A stretch of DNA of 64,000 nucleotides from Cadophora sp. MPI-SDFR-AT-0126 (Eukaryota; Ascomycota; Leotiomycetes; Helotiales; Ploettnerulaceae): NCBI GenBank assembly GCA_020747065.1, contig JAGMVK010000011.1, forward strand, positions 310,001-374,000, written 5' to 3'. The notes beneath the pieces are model-generated. The model did no database searches. It was not told the DNA's origin and saw nothing but the letters and a program-made list of their open reading frames with translations. A program made the translations under genes and the position numbers. Below, in pieces: positions 54,367 to 64,000 of this stretch. Every line of letters starts with the position of its first letter. Position 1 is the first letter of the stretch.

Positions 54367-55569
54367 CTTGTTATTGATCTGATTCTTGGTGTGGTTGTAA
54401 AGTAGAGAGTCGGGTACGAATGAGCAGAAGAAGCTATTCGCAGAGTTCTTGTTGTTGAATAGGAGAAGAGAGATGTTTTGTAGATGAATGAAAGAGAAAG
54501 CTCGAAGGAGGGTTGTCGTACGAGACAGCTCAGCTCTTGTAGCAGGTACAAAGCGGGGTAGCGCCTTGATTGGAGCATGTGAGACGAGTAAGATGCGTCT
54601 AACCTGTAACAGGACAAGGGGTAGGAGGAGGAGACTCTAGCGAATGGGGACGCGGGGAAGAGGGGCGAAAAGTGGGAACTGGGCGGGGCGCGGGGGAGGG
54701 GCGGGGGAGGCGGGAATGTCAAGGCGAGCCAATTGGATGGGGCGGATTTGGAGGTGGAGGGATGAAGCGGGGCGGACTGGCCTGTTGGAGTCAATGAAAC
54801 ATTGTATTGTTTTCCTTCGCTCAAAAGTAATGGAATGCAGCGAATATTCTGAATATGGCTCGAGAAGAAGGTGTTAGTGCTTATGTCGAAGTTGCGGGCA
54901 TCTGGTCCCCCTTGGAAGAGTGTCATGTCCTCTGTTCCCCTGACCTTGGCAGCGGTCTTCGTTGCGAGTCTCTTGTCAGCATCGCCATATCGCGACGTTA
55001 ACATTACCAAAATCTAGTCGGTACATCTACTTTAATGCCGCCAATATATCTCTCCATTCATTTGCCAAGTATCACGAATTAGACGCAACTTGGCTCGAAA
55101 GAGGAAGTATTCGTTGGCAAGTCCTCTCGACCCCGGTGTCTAGACAGGGACAGCGGAAAGTTTGATCGCCAAAGAACGTATTATTTGTTTGGTGGCAATG
55201 TCTCTCTGGGTTTTTCATTTTATGAAATGATTACTGAACCCGCTCTACATGTCCGCATCTCGTCTTACTTCGCCGTATGCACATTATGGAACCAATTATT
55301 GTACCTTCGTTCAGTGTTTTAAGCTCGCTTGCGAGATTCCGCATGCGCCCGCTTCTCCCGCTGGAGGCCCGATCTTACTTCAATGTCCGAACTCCGCAAA
55401 AGAACGGATTTACCTTCACAGGGCTGAAGACGCTCATCCGGCTGCTTACGGAATTCCGTGCCGCACGTTAAGAATTGGACGCAAGCGGATCTCACCCGAT
55501 CACTATTTTCTCACCCTGTAAGCCGATCTAGTATCCCCGGCTATCAGACACGTGCATCTTACACATATG
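54367..55569. other. Intergenic, about 1.2 kb
   Basis: A 272-codon minus frame at 54192-55010 is Pro/Ser-rich, overlaps the small gene's first intron and is judged noncoding; it is the complement of a G-rich stretch (54640-54770). Plus frames at 55249-55521 show no domain. Confidence 0.4.
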
Positions 55570-55577
55570 TATATAAA
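55570..55577 (+). promoter_or_regulatory. TATA box of the SDR gene
   Basis: TATATAAA lies 32-25 bases before the predicted ATG at 55602. That is very close, implying a very short leader or that translation starts at one of the later in-frame ATGs (for example 55641 or 55650). Confidence 0.45.
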
Positions 55578-55601
55578 GCGTGCTAGATCTCGTCAATAAA
55601 C

Positions 55602-56881
55602 ATGCCAACGACATCTCAACTCTTCGCCAAATTCAAATCAATGTTCAAGATGTCTCAACCGAACTCAGATAGCCAAATCGATCTTACCGCTCCGTTGGAT
55701 GGAGCGCAGTTGGTGGGGAAGAGAGTGCTAATTACAGGTGGTGCGTCGGGTATTGGTGCTGGGTGCGCGAAGCTTTTTGTAGAGCATGGTGCGCATGTTG
55801 TTATTGCGGATTTTAATGAGCAGTTGGGGAAGGCTGTGGTTGAGAAGTTGGAGGGGTTGAAGGGGACGTACGTACCATGTCGCTCATATCCGTCTCTCAT
55901 TCTCATACTTCCATTTCACAGACCCACTTCAGCAATCCTTTTCTTTCTATATATTATCGAAAACTAAATAAGAATTTTGTTAACACTCTCAAAGTATCCA
56001 TTTCATCCCCGTCGACGTAACCTCCTTCACCAGCCAAAAAGCCATGTTCGCAAACGCACTAGCCATCCTCCCCGGCTCCGAGATCGACGTCCTCATCCCC
56101 TGCGCCGTCGTCATGGGCGGATTCTGGGATTACACGCCTCAACCTGCATCTTCCCTCACTTCTACAGATCCCCAAATAACCGCTGTCGAACCGCCCACTA
56201 GAGGATTGCAAGTCGGTCTCCTGGGGACATATCACTCTGCTCTCCTGTGCGCGAAATACTGCATGGGTTTACACACCCAGCAAGACTCACCAAACCCAGC
56301 CCCCTCGTCCGCTCTACAGTTCGATAAATCTATAATCCTTCTTGGCTCATTGGCTAGTTATGGCTCTCTACCGGGAAGTCCAGAGTACACGGCTATGAAA
56401 TGGGGGACGAGGGGACTGTTCCGGTCTTTGAGGAGTGAGTTGGTGAGGACGGGTGTTAGGGTGCATATGCTGGCGCCGACTTTTGTGGAGACGCCTATGA
56501 CGGCAGGGATTGTGCCGGGGTTGAGGGAGAAGGGAGTGGGCTTTGCGACGGTGGAGAGTGTGGCGGGGGTGGTGGGGAGGTTGGTGGGGGAGAGGGGGTG
56601 GAATGGTGAGTTTGTCTTTGTCATGTTTTTTCTTGTGGTATTTTCTTGCTTGCTGTTTTGCTGGGGCATGGGTGTTTTGTGGAATGAGAGTGGGTTGAGT
56701 TAAGAAATTTTGCTGATGATTCGATGTTGCAGGAAGAGCTTTTGCGGTTATGCCGGACGAGGTGGTGGATCTGTGTGATGATCATGAGGGGAAGAATTCC
56801 GGGATTGTGTGGGATGAGATGACGGGGAGGGGGCTGTTGAAAGCACCGCCGAAGTTTGATGTACCGAAGTCTCATATCTAG
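55602..56881 (+). CDS. Short-chain dehydrogenase/reductase
   Basis: Predicted 341 aa from exons 55602-55867, 55995-56605 and 56733-56881; introns are 127 and 127 nt. The Rossmann cofactor motif TGGASGIG is at about 45-52, with VVIADFNE ending the second strand, whose acidic residue suggests NAD(H) preference. The catalytic Ser lies in LLGSLASYGSLPG and the YxxxK pair in YTAMK; the usual NNAG is replaced by IPCAVVMGG. The C-terminus (VPKSHI) has no clear peroxisomal signal. The layout resembles fungal 15-hydroxyprostaglandin-dehydrogenase-like SDRs. Substrate unknown. Convergent with the GST gene downstream. Confidence 0.88.
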
Positions 56882-57248
56882 GAGTGCTCGGTTCTGATCT
56901 ACAGAATGGAAGTTGTGTCGTGTAGAACAAAGGAATTAGATCCTTGCACTAGTGAGGAAGACTTCTCAAGGTTCATCTATGATTCGTAAAGAGGACTTGG
57001 GATGGCACCGTCCCAGATTAAGGAACAGCTACATTGCACCCATCTGGCTAGTCTCTCGCCATATTAACCTGATCGGGATTGTCTGCAGAAGGTCAACACT
57101 CATACTAAGTGGCAAATTGAATTCGAAGTCAATCGAATCTATCAAAATTAAAGACACAAACTTTTCCATGCACAGAATGGTGTTCTATCGAGTCTCCAAA
57201 TCAGATCACGACCTCTAGATTTTCCGTTCTCTGATCTCAATTATCCTG
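56882..57248. other. Convergent intergenic region
   Basis: 3' flanks of the SDR and GST genes, 367 bases. No feature. Confidence 0.45.
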
Positions 57249-58123
57249 TCATTCCTCGTCCAGCTCAGGATAGTGGCGCCAGATGCCCATGCCATAAGCT
57301 TGTCTCCTATCACTTGCCAAGTAACTCTTGATATTAGGGCGCTCCTTGACCCTCTCGTAAAGTGCAAAGACTTTGCCAAACTTCCCCTCCTTCTCAATTC
57401 GCTTCATAGCATTGGGGAAAGCGTGTTTGACTCCATCGACACATTCTATTCCGCGTTAGCATTCAAAACTTGCTACTGACAAGACACCCAGAGAAAGTTT
57501 AGCCGACAAAAAAACTTACGGAAAAGCACCAAATCAGCATATGTCAGCCGTCCACCATAAAGCCATTCACCTCCCTTGCTCGCCTCACCACCAAGGACTC
57601 TCTCAAAATATCCCAAGAACTTCGGCAGCCTGTTCGCCAAGTAATCATCAGCCTTCCTCTTGGCCTCGACTTTCTGATCCTCATAATACAATCCTGTCGC
57701 GACAGGATGATGCACATCATGAGGCTCATTGCTCAGCCCATCGAGCGCCGTCAGCGCCAGCTGATTCACGTGATACACACCGCCTTCATCCTCTTCAGCC
57801 GTGGGGACGAGACCGAGTTTTGGACCCAGGTAAAGCAGGATATTGGGCGTTTGATTGATGATTAGAGAGCCGTGCTTGAGAATTGGTGGTGCGCAGATTG
57901 GTGGATTGAGAGAATCGCCGTGGTTGTCGGTGGAGATTTGGGCGAGGACTATGTCCATGCCTTTGGGATCGCGGGCGGTGTCTGTGTATGGCGTGTTGGA
58001 CTCTTCGAAGGCGAGTCGAATGTGTTCGCCGCGGCCTGGGAGGCCGGGCCAGTATATCAGCTCGTATGGAGTGCTCTCTTCGCTGGTCTTTTGACGTTTG
58101 GCGGAGGGTTGAGATGATGTCAT
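57249..58123 (-). CDS. Glutathione S-transferase
   Basis: Predicted 266 aa, exons 58123-57520 and 57445-57249 with a 74-nt intron. The ATG at 58123 (MTSSQPSAKRQK) is chosen over 58177. The thioredoxin-like N-domain starts ELIYWPGLPGRGEHIRLAFE, where Tyr in LIYW would be the catalytic residue and GRGEHIR is typical of sigma-like GSTs; a cis-Pro and glutathione-contact region follow (CAPPILKHG, LIINQTPNILLYL). The helical C-domain ends GMGIWRHYPELDEE. It conjugates glutathione to electrophiles or acts as a peroxidase. Cytosolic: no signal. The last 197 bases form a short exon ORF calling misses. Confidence 0.9.
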
Positions 58124-58642
58124 TTTGATGTTGATGTGAGCGTTAATTGTTGGAGAGAAGGTTGAGGTAATCAACAAGTCTGTCTGAGGATAAGTTGAAG
58201 TCGCGATTTGTCCTTCTAAAGATGTTTAGAAAATGTATTGACAAAGATGTCAATTTTAACTTTGGATAGGGCTGAGGAGGGGTATAAATAGTGTCTGGAG
58301 AAACATGCCACTAATTCAGTTACCCCACTTGAGGAGCCGAGCTTATTATCTCGGAGAGTAAATAAACCGATGCCAAGTCCATAGCCATTCTCCACCTCTA
58401 CTTGATTCTGTCGAGGTTCAAGAAAGGAGCTGCATAGACTTGACGCATCGAGGCAAGAGGGATCGATATGTCCCAGCAGAAAATATCAACACACGTGATG
58501 ACCCCACTTCACGAACCTCATCGCCCTGAGAGTTTGGCAAGGCTTCCATCCTTCGAGATTCGACCGCAGATTTGTTTGTCTCTCAATTGTCTCATATATT
58601 TGGCACACAAAGCTCAGACCTCGGAATCACGGTTCAACAGCC
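58124..58642. other. Divergent intergenic region
   Basis: Between the GST (minus) and HET (plus) genes. A TATAAATAG-like sequence near 58284-58292 may serve one of them. No other feature. Confidence 0.4.
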
Positions 58643-60723
58643 ATGGAGGACGATACCATCGTGTCCAGCAGACCCGAATGCACAGCGGTCATTGACGGTT
58701 CTTGTCCGTCTTCGTCACGGTTAAGCAACTTCACGTGCCAATCAGACGACACCGCTGTACGACCTGCCTGTGATAGATGTGCTGGATTCGACCCGGGGGC
58801 AGTTTATGGGCGCTGTATCGAGCTTTCTGACCTGCGTTCAGCTGCGGATTCTGGCTGCCTGTCATGCCATATTTTTTGCCTTGCCATGGATCACTTCGAT
58901 GGCCCCTCTGGATCAGACTCTAGTATATGGATGTATAGTTCAGCAATTATCTGCGGCCATGAGAAAACAATCGACTTCTTTGTCGAGCCAGATGAGCATG
59001 ACGAGTGGGCAGGTAAAATTCTCGGATCAATCTGCTTTTAGAAATCTGCTTTTAGAAATCTTCAGGATTCTGGGATGGAATGTCTGACTGATTGTTTGAT
59101 ATACTAGATTTTATTCCACCTCCTATGCTATTATCCGCCCTAGCCTGCTGTATTAGATTTTCATCTTTTTGGGGCTGTCTAAGAGTCTGCTCGCCGATCG
59201 ATAGTGACCCGTCTTCTGAAGGAACTTTTGCAAAGATCCGACGATGGTTGGCGCGATGTGACGCAAATCACCCGAAATGTGCGCCTGATAATGCTCGCCT
59301 TCCCACTAGAGTTGTTGATGTTGGAACACCAGATGGCCAATGCCTTGCCGGTTGCAGGAGAGATACAAGGAACATGCAGACTACCTACCACTGTCCCACT
59401 GCTGGCGTCCTCCTGAGCTGATCTTTCGAACAACGAAAGCGACGCTGGAGAGCAACAAGCTCGAGTTACCATGGGACAAACTATCCAAAACATTCCAAGA
59501 AGCAATCTGGACAACTCGAAGACTCGGGAAGAGGTACCTATGGATCGACTCAATATGCATCATTCAAGACAGTGATGAAGATTGGGAGAGAGAGTCTGCA
59601 GTCATGGGAAACATATACAAGCATGCGTATCTTACCTTAGGGGCTACTGCATCCAGTGACGGAGCTGGAGGTCTCTCCGTCGAACGCGAAGTTGATATTC
59701 TGGACATCCCTCTTCCAAGATGCGCCCCGTTAAAAAAACGTTTCTTTGAAGTGTCGACGCTCTCTTTCTCACTATTCGCTCGAGCCGCCACCACACGGAG
59801 ACCCACTATCTAGTCGAGCGTGGGCATGGCAAGAACGACTACTGTCACCGCGAATCCTGCATTTTGGCTCCCGAGAATTGATTTGGGAGTGCAAATCTGT
59901 TAAAGAATGCGAATGTGGAGATTTGGCAAGGTCCGACGATTCCAAGAGCACCTTCGAAATTGTGGCCGGTGACAGCGTGTGGAATAAACGATTGTGGAGA
60001 GATCTGATAGAACCTTACACACAACTTGATTTGACTTATTGCGAGGATAGACTACCTGCTTTGTCTGGAATTGCAAGTCAAGCGCTCTTAAAGAATGACT
60101 ATTTAGCTGGGCTCAATCGAGAGTCCCTTCTTCAAGATCTCTGTTGGCGTCCGTATCAGCTTTCGAATAGCGTCCGTCCAGTCTCGCGAGTCCCTGGTGC
60201 GCCATCTTGGTCGTGGGCATCTGTCAACGGTCATGTCTCCTGGCCAAGTCGTATGGAGCGGATGCCACCGTCACACTTGGAGGTACTTGAGGCATTTTGC
60301 GTGCCTGCAGGAGAAAATGTCTATGGGAGAATCTCGCACGGACACTTGATATTGCGTGGTGTGGCTCTCGAGACAAAGTTACCACCTTTAGTCAAGTCGA
60401 GCGACAACTTTGAATTTCAATGCTCTTACGCTCATCAGATCGAGCCTCTGGCAGATGGCGGTCTTTCAAACGGCCGCTGGTATTTGGACTGTACATCTTT
60501 CGATGATGCCTACTTGTCTGCACAGTCTGTTCTGCTGTTGATCATGTCTCCTGGGAGGCCGTCCCTCAATGGCCTGGCCTTGGGAGACAATGGCTTTGCG
60601 CTGATCTTGAGAAAAGTCAAGAGCGATGAAACTGTGTATGAGCGAATAGGAGCAGCAGGCTTCGAAAATGTCGCTGCGGATTATTTTGACAACATCGAGA
60701 CCCGAGTAGTCGAGATCATCTGA
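58643..60723 (+). CDS. HET-domain protein, frame-broken (likely pseudogene)
   Basis: ATG at 58643. Exon 1 (58643-59012) has a Cys-rich leader (CDRCAGFDPGAVYGRC; SGCLSCHIF). A 95-nt intron leads to 59108 (DFIPPPMLLS). The HET domain itself is clear: YLPLSHCW, WDKLSKTFQEAIWTTRRLGK, RYLWIDSICIIQDSDEDW and AWAWQERLLSPRILHFG, with a downstream region ending PGAPSWSWASVNG. Two places change frame with no room for a canonical intron: about 59330-59345 (before CRLQERYKEHADYLP) and about 59745-59800 (before HGDPLSSRAWAWQERL). Conserved sequence is present on both sides of each break, so these look like small indels or read errors, not introns. HET proteins trigger cell death after fusion of unlike strains; this copy may be inactive. 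Confidence 0.72.
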
Positions 60724-61944
60724 AATGACTGTCTACGACCGATACCACAACGTTATAAGCCACGTCACGGAATAATTCAAGGTTGGAGAAAATGGTTGAA
60801 GGAATGCGAAGGTTGATGCCCTACCCTAGACTTTCAAATATTCGAACTTATTTGACGAATGTTTGAAGCGAGATGAATCTGTACGATAACCCTGCTTTCG
60901 TAGCTAATATTGAGGTTCATTTCGACTGCGTGTGTATTTTGGAAAACAGATTGCGGAATCCAGATTAGTGTTGTAGTGTCTATCTGGAACTTTGACTCGA
61001 GGCCGTTAGATTCTACTTTGTGTATACGAACTCAACAGCATAATGTGATTTCAACAAAACAGCATGTATAGAGAAGAGGCTTCATTCCGCTATGTATTCT
61101 GAGACCGGCCAAGGACGTACAACACAGTCAAAATAGTCAAAACCTATCTATGAACCTGGCTTCAGGCAAAGGCCCAATCAGCACCCAATCTAGAAAATAA
61201 CGACAATACATCACAATTTAGGTCATACCGCAAGCGGCATAGTATCACAGAAAGGAGAACGATCAAAGACTTCTTAACCAACTTCCGTCCTTGACAAATG
61301 GACATCTTCGTCAACTCAGCCGATGCCATGAACTCTCCATCCCCCATCAAGACAGTGATATCTCTCAATACCACCGCAATCTCCTCCAAAGTATGTTTCG
61401 CAGTCTCGAAATGATAAAATTTAGCAAAGCCCACAGAGACCAATCGAAAACCTACAATGATGACTTAAGATTGATTGTCCTGCGCTGTGGAAAGTACGTC
61501 TGTGTTGCTTGCCATTTCGGTACAAACCTCGAGATGGACAAACATTTAACGCGAACAAAGACGGAAGGCTACTAAAACAGGTAGGGTCTCATCTATTATG
61601 AAGCCATAGCTTGGAGTTCTCCCGCTTTAATATTCGGAAACACCTTGTATTCAATCTTTTGCTCTTCTTATAGAATGGCATTTTCCCACCTTCGGTCTAT
61701 GGTAAGGATTTTGAAGTGGCTAGCTGATCTGCTACCCTATCCATGATTACCCCTACAGAACCCACAAAAACAGAATCCAAACTCCAAACTGATACCTGAC
61801 ACAGCAGAGCAAACTTATTAAACCGTATGTCAGAACACCTCAACCAGTATATAAAAACACAAACAAAGACACAAAATACACCGATATTTTAGTCTCTGCA
61901 GCAATACTGAACAAGCACAAACAAATAAAAACAAACACACAACA
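60724..61944. other. Intergenic, with one weak minus-strand frame
   Basis: At 61162-61443 (minus) a 93-codon frame starting at TTG reads EEIAVVLRDITVLMGDGEFM then ASAELTKMSI and a hydrophobic LIVLLSVILC. It is protein-like but has no ATG and no clear splice. The opposite strand also has an ATG frame at 61298 (MDIFVNSADAMNSPSP). I call neither. The rest is AT-rich. Confidence 0.35.
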
Positions 61945-62858
61945 TCAATCTCTACAGCAGCATTGGATCAGAACCCCAATAATCGTGAATGTTCCAACCA
62001 CAGACCCAACAATAATTCCAGCAAGTTCTCCTTTCGTCAACCCTCCTCCCTTTTTCTTCTCTGGCGGGGTTGTAACCTCCGTCTTGTTCGCCGTCGAGTT
62101 ATCATAGAAGTAATTGTTGACAATCGGTGCGGCAGTCACACTACCAGAAGGGATGTATGTCTCTGTGATGGTGTTTATGACTGGCGTATTGACTGGCGTC
62201 GGGGAAAACTCGTCCCCTTGTGCAGCAATTGTCGTCTCGACTGGTATGATGATCCCCGGTGTTACGGCACATTGATATCCTTGCAGTGTTGTCAGGCCGT
62301 CGGTAGAGATGTACGTTGCGCAGTATGGATACTGGTAATTGCTGATAATCTGTTAGTGTTGAAAGGAAGAGATCAGTGACATGTCGCAAACCATTTCCCA
62401 ATAGCATAATTGGCTTGGCACGCAAAATCACAGTTTCCAAGATACGCATAATCGATGCATGCTGTTGCAAGTTGGCAGGATTGTAGGTAGCCGGCCGGGC
62501 AGCATCCCATTGCTCCAAGATTATAGTTCACCGCACATTCCATGCCCATGGCGCAAGTGACAGGTAACTCTAAGGACGTATTCTGTCAGGCACGGCTCGT
62601 ATCCCCGGAAGAGGCAGAATGCTTACGTATATCGCCTGATGCGTAACCGCAAACATCTTCATAATACTGACGTTCTTTTAGTTCTGCATTAGGGAAATCG
62701 ATCAGAGAGACATCTGGTGGTGTCGTTGGTTGAGGTGCGCCGTCCGAGGCTTGTTGGTGATCGGAGATCGCTGTGGGCCGTGAAGAAGCCTGGCTGGCTT
62801 GAACACCAAAGGCTGGAAAGATAGTGGACTGAAGCAATAAGAGCGAAAGTGCCAACAT
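61945..62858 (-). CDS. Cysteine-rich cell-surface protein with C-terminal TM anchor
   Basis: Predicted 268 aa from exons 62858-62627, 62569-62392 and 62341-61945; introns are 57 and 50 nt. The ATG at 62858 opens a signal peptide (MLALSLLLLQSTIFPAFGV). The ectodomain begins YEDVCGYASGDIQ and continues with many Cys in pairs (VTCAMGMECAV, MGCCPAGYLQSCQLATACID, NCDFACQAN, YPYCATYIS), a pattern typical of a broad family of secreted or surface fungal proteins. A Thr/Pro-rich stalk leads to a basic KKKGGGLTKGE and one membrane helix (LAGIIVGSVVGTFTIIGVLI) ending QCCCRD, whose Cys could be palmitoylated. Probably a type I wall-sensor-like or adhesion protein; function unknown. Confidence 0.75.
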
Positions 62859-63712
62859 CTTCAACAGATATATGTGCGCACAATACAGGAAGTCAAATGA
62901 AGCACAGGATAATAATTGCGAAACCGAAGTGCCAGGATGCAAAGTGCACGCATCGTCAAACATATAGCTGCCCGCCTCTGACTCCGACAGCCTTGCTGGT
63001 GTTCTTGTGGGGGCTCGTTCAAGCCTTCTTGTCAAAATCAGTCCCGTGGCTTATTGGGTGGCTGGTGTCAACACCACTGTTTGGTGAAGAAGCGAGTACG
63101 CAAGGCTTTCCAGCGACCTGTGGAAGCGCATCATTGGCCATGCCAAGCTGAGCTGAACCTCCAAAGGATTATAGATAGACTCTTTCACATTTCGAAAAAC
63201 TTGGCAAACTTAGTTCATCTGTGCTGCACAGTGCGTATTGAGTGGTTCTCAAACGCGGGTTCTTTCTGAGGCGAGTTCATTCTCGTCCCTTGGTTAGAGT
63301 CCCACATATTGATTCGCTTAATCTGCAAAATCAATGTCAACAACAGATGCGCTGTTGTTTTGTCTTTATTGATGGAGTCCTGGCCACTCAAACCATTAAA
63401 TATCCTGAGATGAACTGTTCTGCAATAAGATTATATCAACGACTCGAAGTGTATGATCAAGCCCAGGACGTCTAGCAGAAGGATCGCCAGCGCAGGTTGG
63501 AGAGACTGGCGCGACGACAGGGTTCGTGAATTGACAATTCTTTCGATGAATCTGCACTAGTATAAAACTGGCTTAAGTCTTTGCAAGCTTAAGACTTGAG
63601 AGCAGCCAGTGCCTATCAATATCTCGAAAATCCTTTGTCAACTGAAAAACATACTCGAACAGCTGGACCCAACCTGCATCGACGCAGAGAACAACATTGT
63701 GAAGGCGACACC
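62859..63712. other. Divergent intergenic region
   Basis: Between the surface protein (minus) and the partial gene (plus). Short frames lack features. No repeat was recognised. Confidence 0.45.
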
Positions 63713-64000
63713 ATGGACTACCTGTATCACATTATAATTAAAACGCCAGAAACACCAATCATAGAGACATTCGAACCATATTTGGCGCTGGGTCCTGCTG
63801 CTATTGGTATGCCTGAGCCTCCTTCGCTCCCGACGTTTGATCAAGCGCAAACCGAAGCACAACATCGATCCGAAGAGCTATTTCCCCAATGGCACGAGCT
63901 ACGACAGATTCTGGTAAGGCATGAAGCTCTGATACGAAAGCGATGGTCAAAGAAGACTAAGAAGCAACGGACAACGACAATATTGAAAGCTTGGCCTGAC
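63713..64000 (+). CDS. Partial gene cut by the window end
   Basis: From ATG 63713 (CACCATGGAC, strong context) an open frame runs 96 codons to the last base with no stop. It reads MDYLYHIIIKTPETPIIETF, then Pro/Gln/Glu-rich sequence, then a basic helical stretch LRQILVRHEALIRKRWSKKT followed by LKAWPD. This last block resembles a module found at the start of many ascomycete proteins of unknown function. Only the N-terminus is visible. Confidence 0.6.
   Translation, partial: MDYLYHIIIKTPETPIIETFEPYLALGPAAIGMPEPPSLPTFDQAQTEAQHRSEELFPQWHELRQILVRHEALIRKRWSKKTKKQRTTTILKAWPD

Noticed and set aside
54192..55010. 272-codon minus frame
   Set aside because: Pro/Ser-rich complement of a G-rich stretch, overlapping the supported small three-exon gene in another frame.
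59746..59818. Intron from GTCGAC to TATCTAG in the HET gene
   Set aside because: It restores frame but removes the conserved HGDPLSSR part before RAWAWQERL, so a frame break explains the data better.
1..64000. CRISPR arrays, bacterial operons, insertion sequences
   Set aside because: No regular spaced repeats or transposase frames; intron-rich genes show this is eukaryotic DNA.

Overview
The window is nuclear DNA of a filamentous ascomycete (Pezizomycotina). The evidence is gene-dense DNA on both strands, short GT-AG introns (about 43-180 nt, many with a CTAAC/CTGAC-type branch site), and families typical of that group: HET, NACHT-ankyrin STAND, Zn(II)2Cys6 regulators, a fungal P450 and a ferric reductase. 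I cannot fix the class. Two housekeeping anchors are secure: POL2 (DNA polymerase epsilon catalytic subunit, 37.0-43.9 kb) and COX20 (cytochrome oxidase assembly, 35.8-36.5 kb), transcribed divergently from one promoter.

Layout. 0.9-6.2 kb: a finger-domain protein, a small hypothetical protein and a caspase-like protein, all on the minus strand; the first and third share a C-terminal module with a matching intron. 7.1-10.9 kb: a large coiled-coil protein, a decayed tRNA-Pro-like element with a (GA)n tail, and a small WW-domain protein. 11.8-13.1 kb: coding-like fragments that do not assemble into a gene. 13.7-28 kb is an accessory-looking block: a membrane-anchored lectin-like propeller protein, a candidate permuted NlpC/P60-like protein, a NACHT-ankyrin NLR, a Zn2Cys6 regulator, and a divergent pair made of a trypsin-like protein and a membrane protein. 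28-31 kb is gene-poor and holds two decayed genes, one a vanadium-haloperoxidase remnant. 31-44 kb: ferric reductase, a conserved disordered protein, COX20 and POL2. 44-64 kb: a poorly resolved hypothetical gene, a large protein with two Zn-cluster-like modules, a P450, a small mitochondrial-looking protein, an SDR, a GST, a frame-broken HET gene, a cysteine-rich surface protein, and a gene cut by the window end.

How the parts may work together. COX20 and POL2 are unrelated in function, but their shared promoter carries four ACGCG (MCB-type) sites, consistent with G1/S control of POL2. The caspase-like, NLR, trypsin-like and HET genes belong to families linked to fungal self/non-self recognition and regulated cell death; that they act together is only inference from position. 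P450, SDR and GST lie within 7 kb and could act on small molecules, but no backbone synthase is present. Exon boundaries were set by eye from splice signals and reading frame; those marked unresolved should be treated as approximate.
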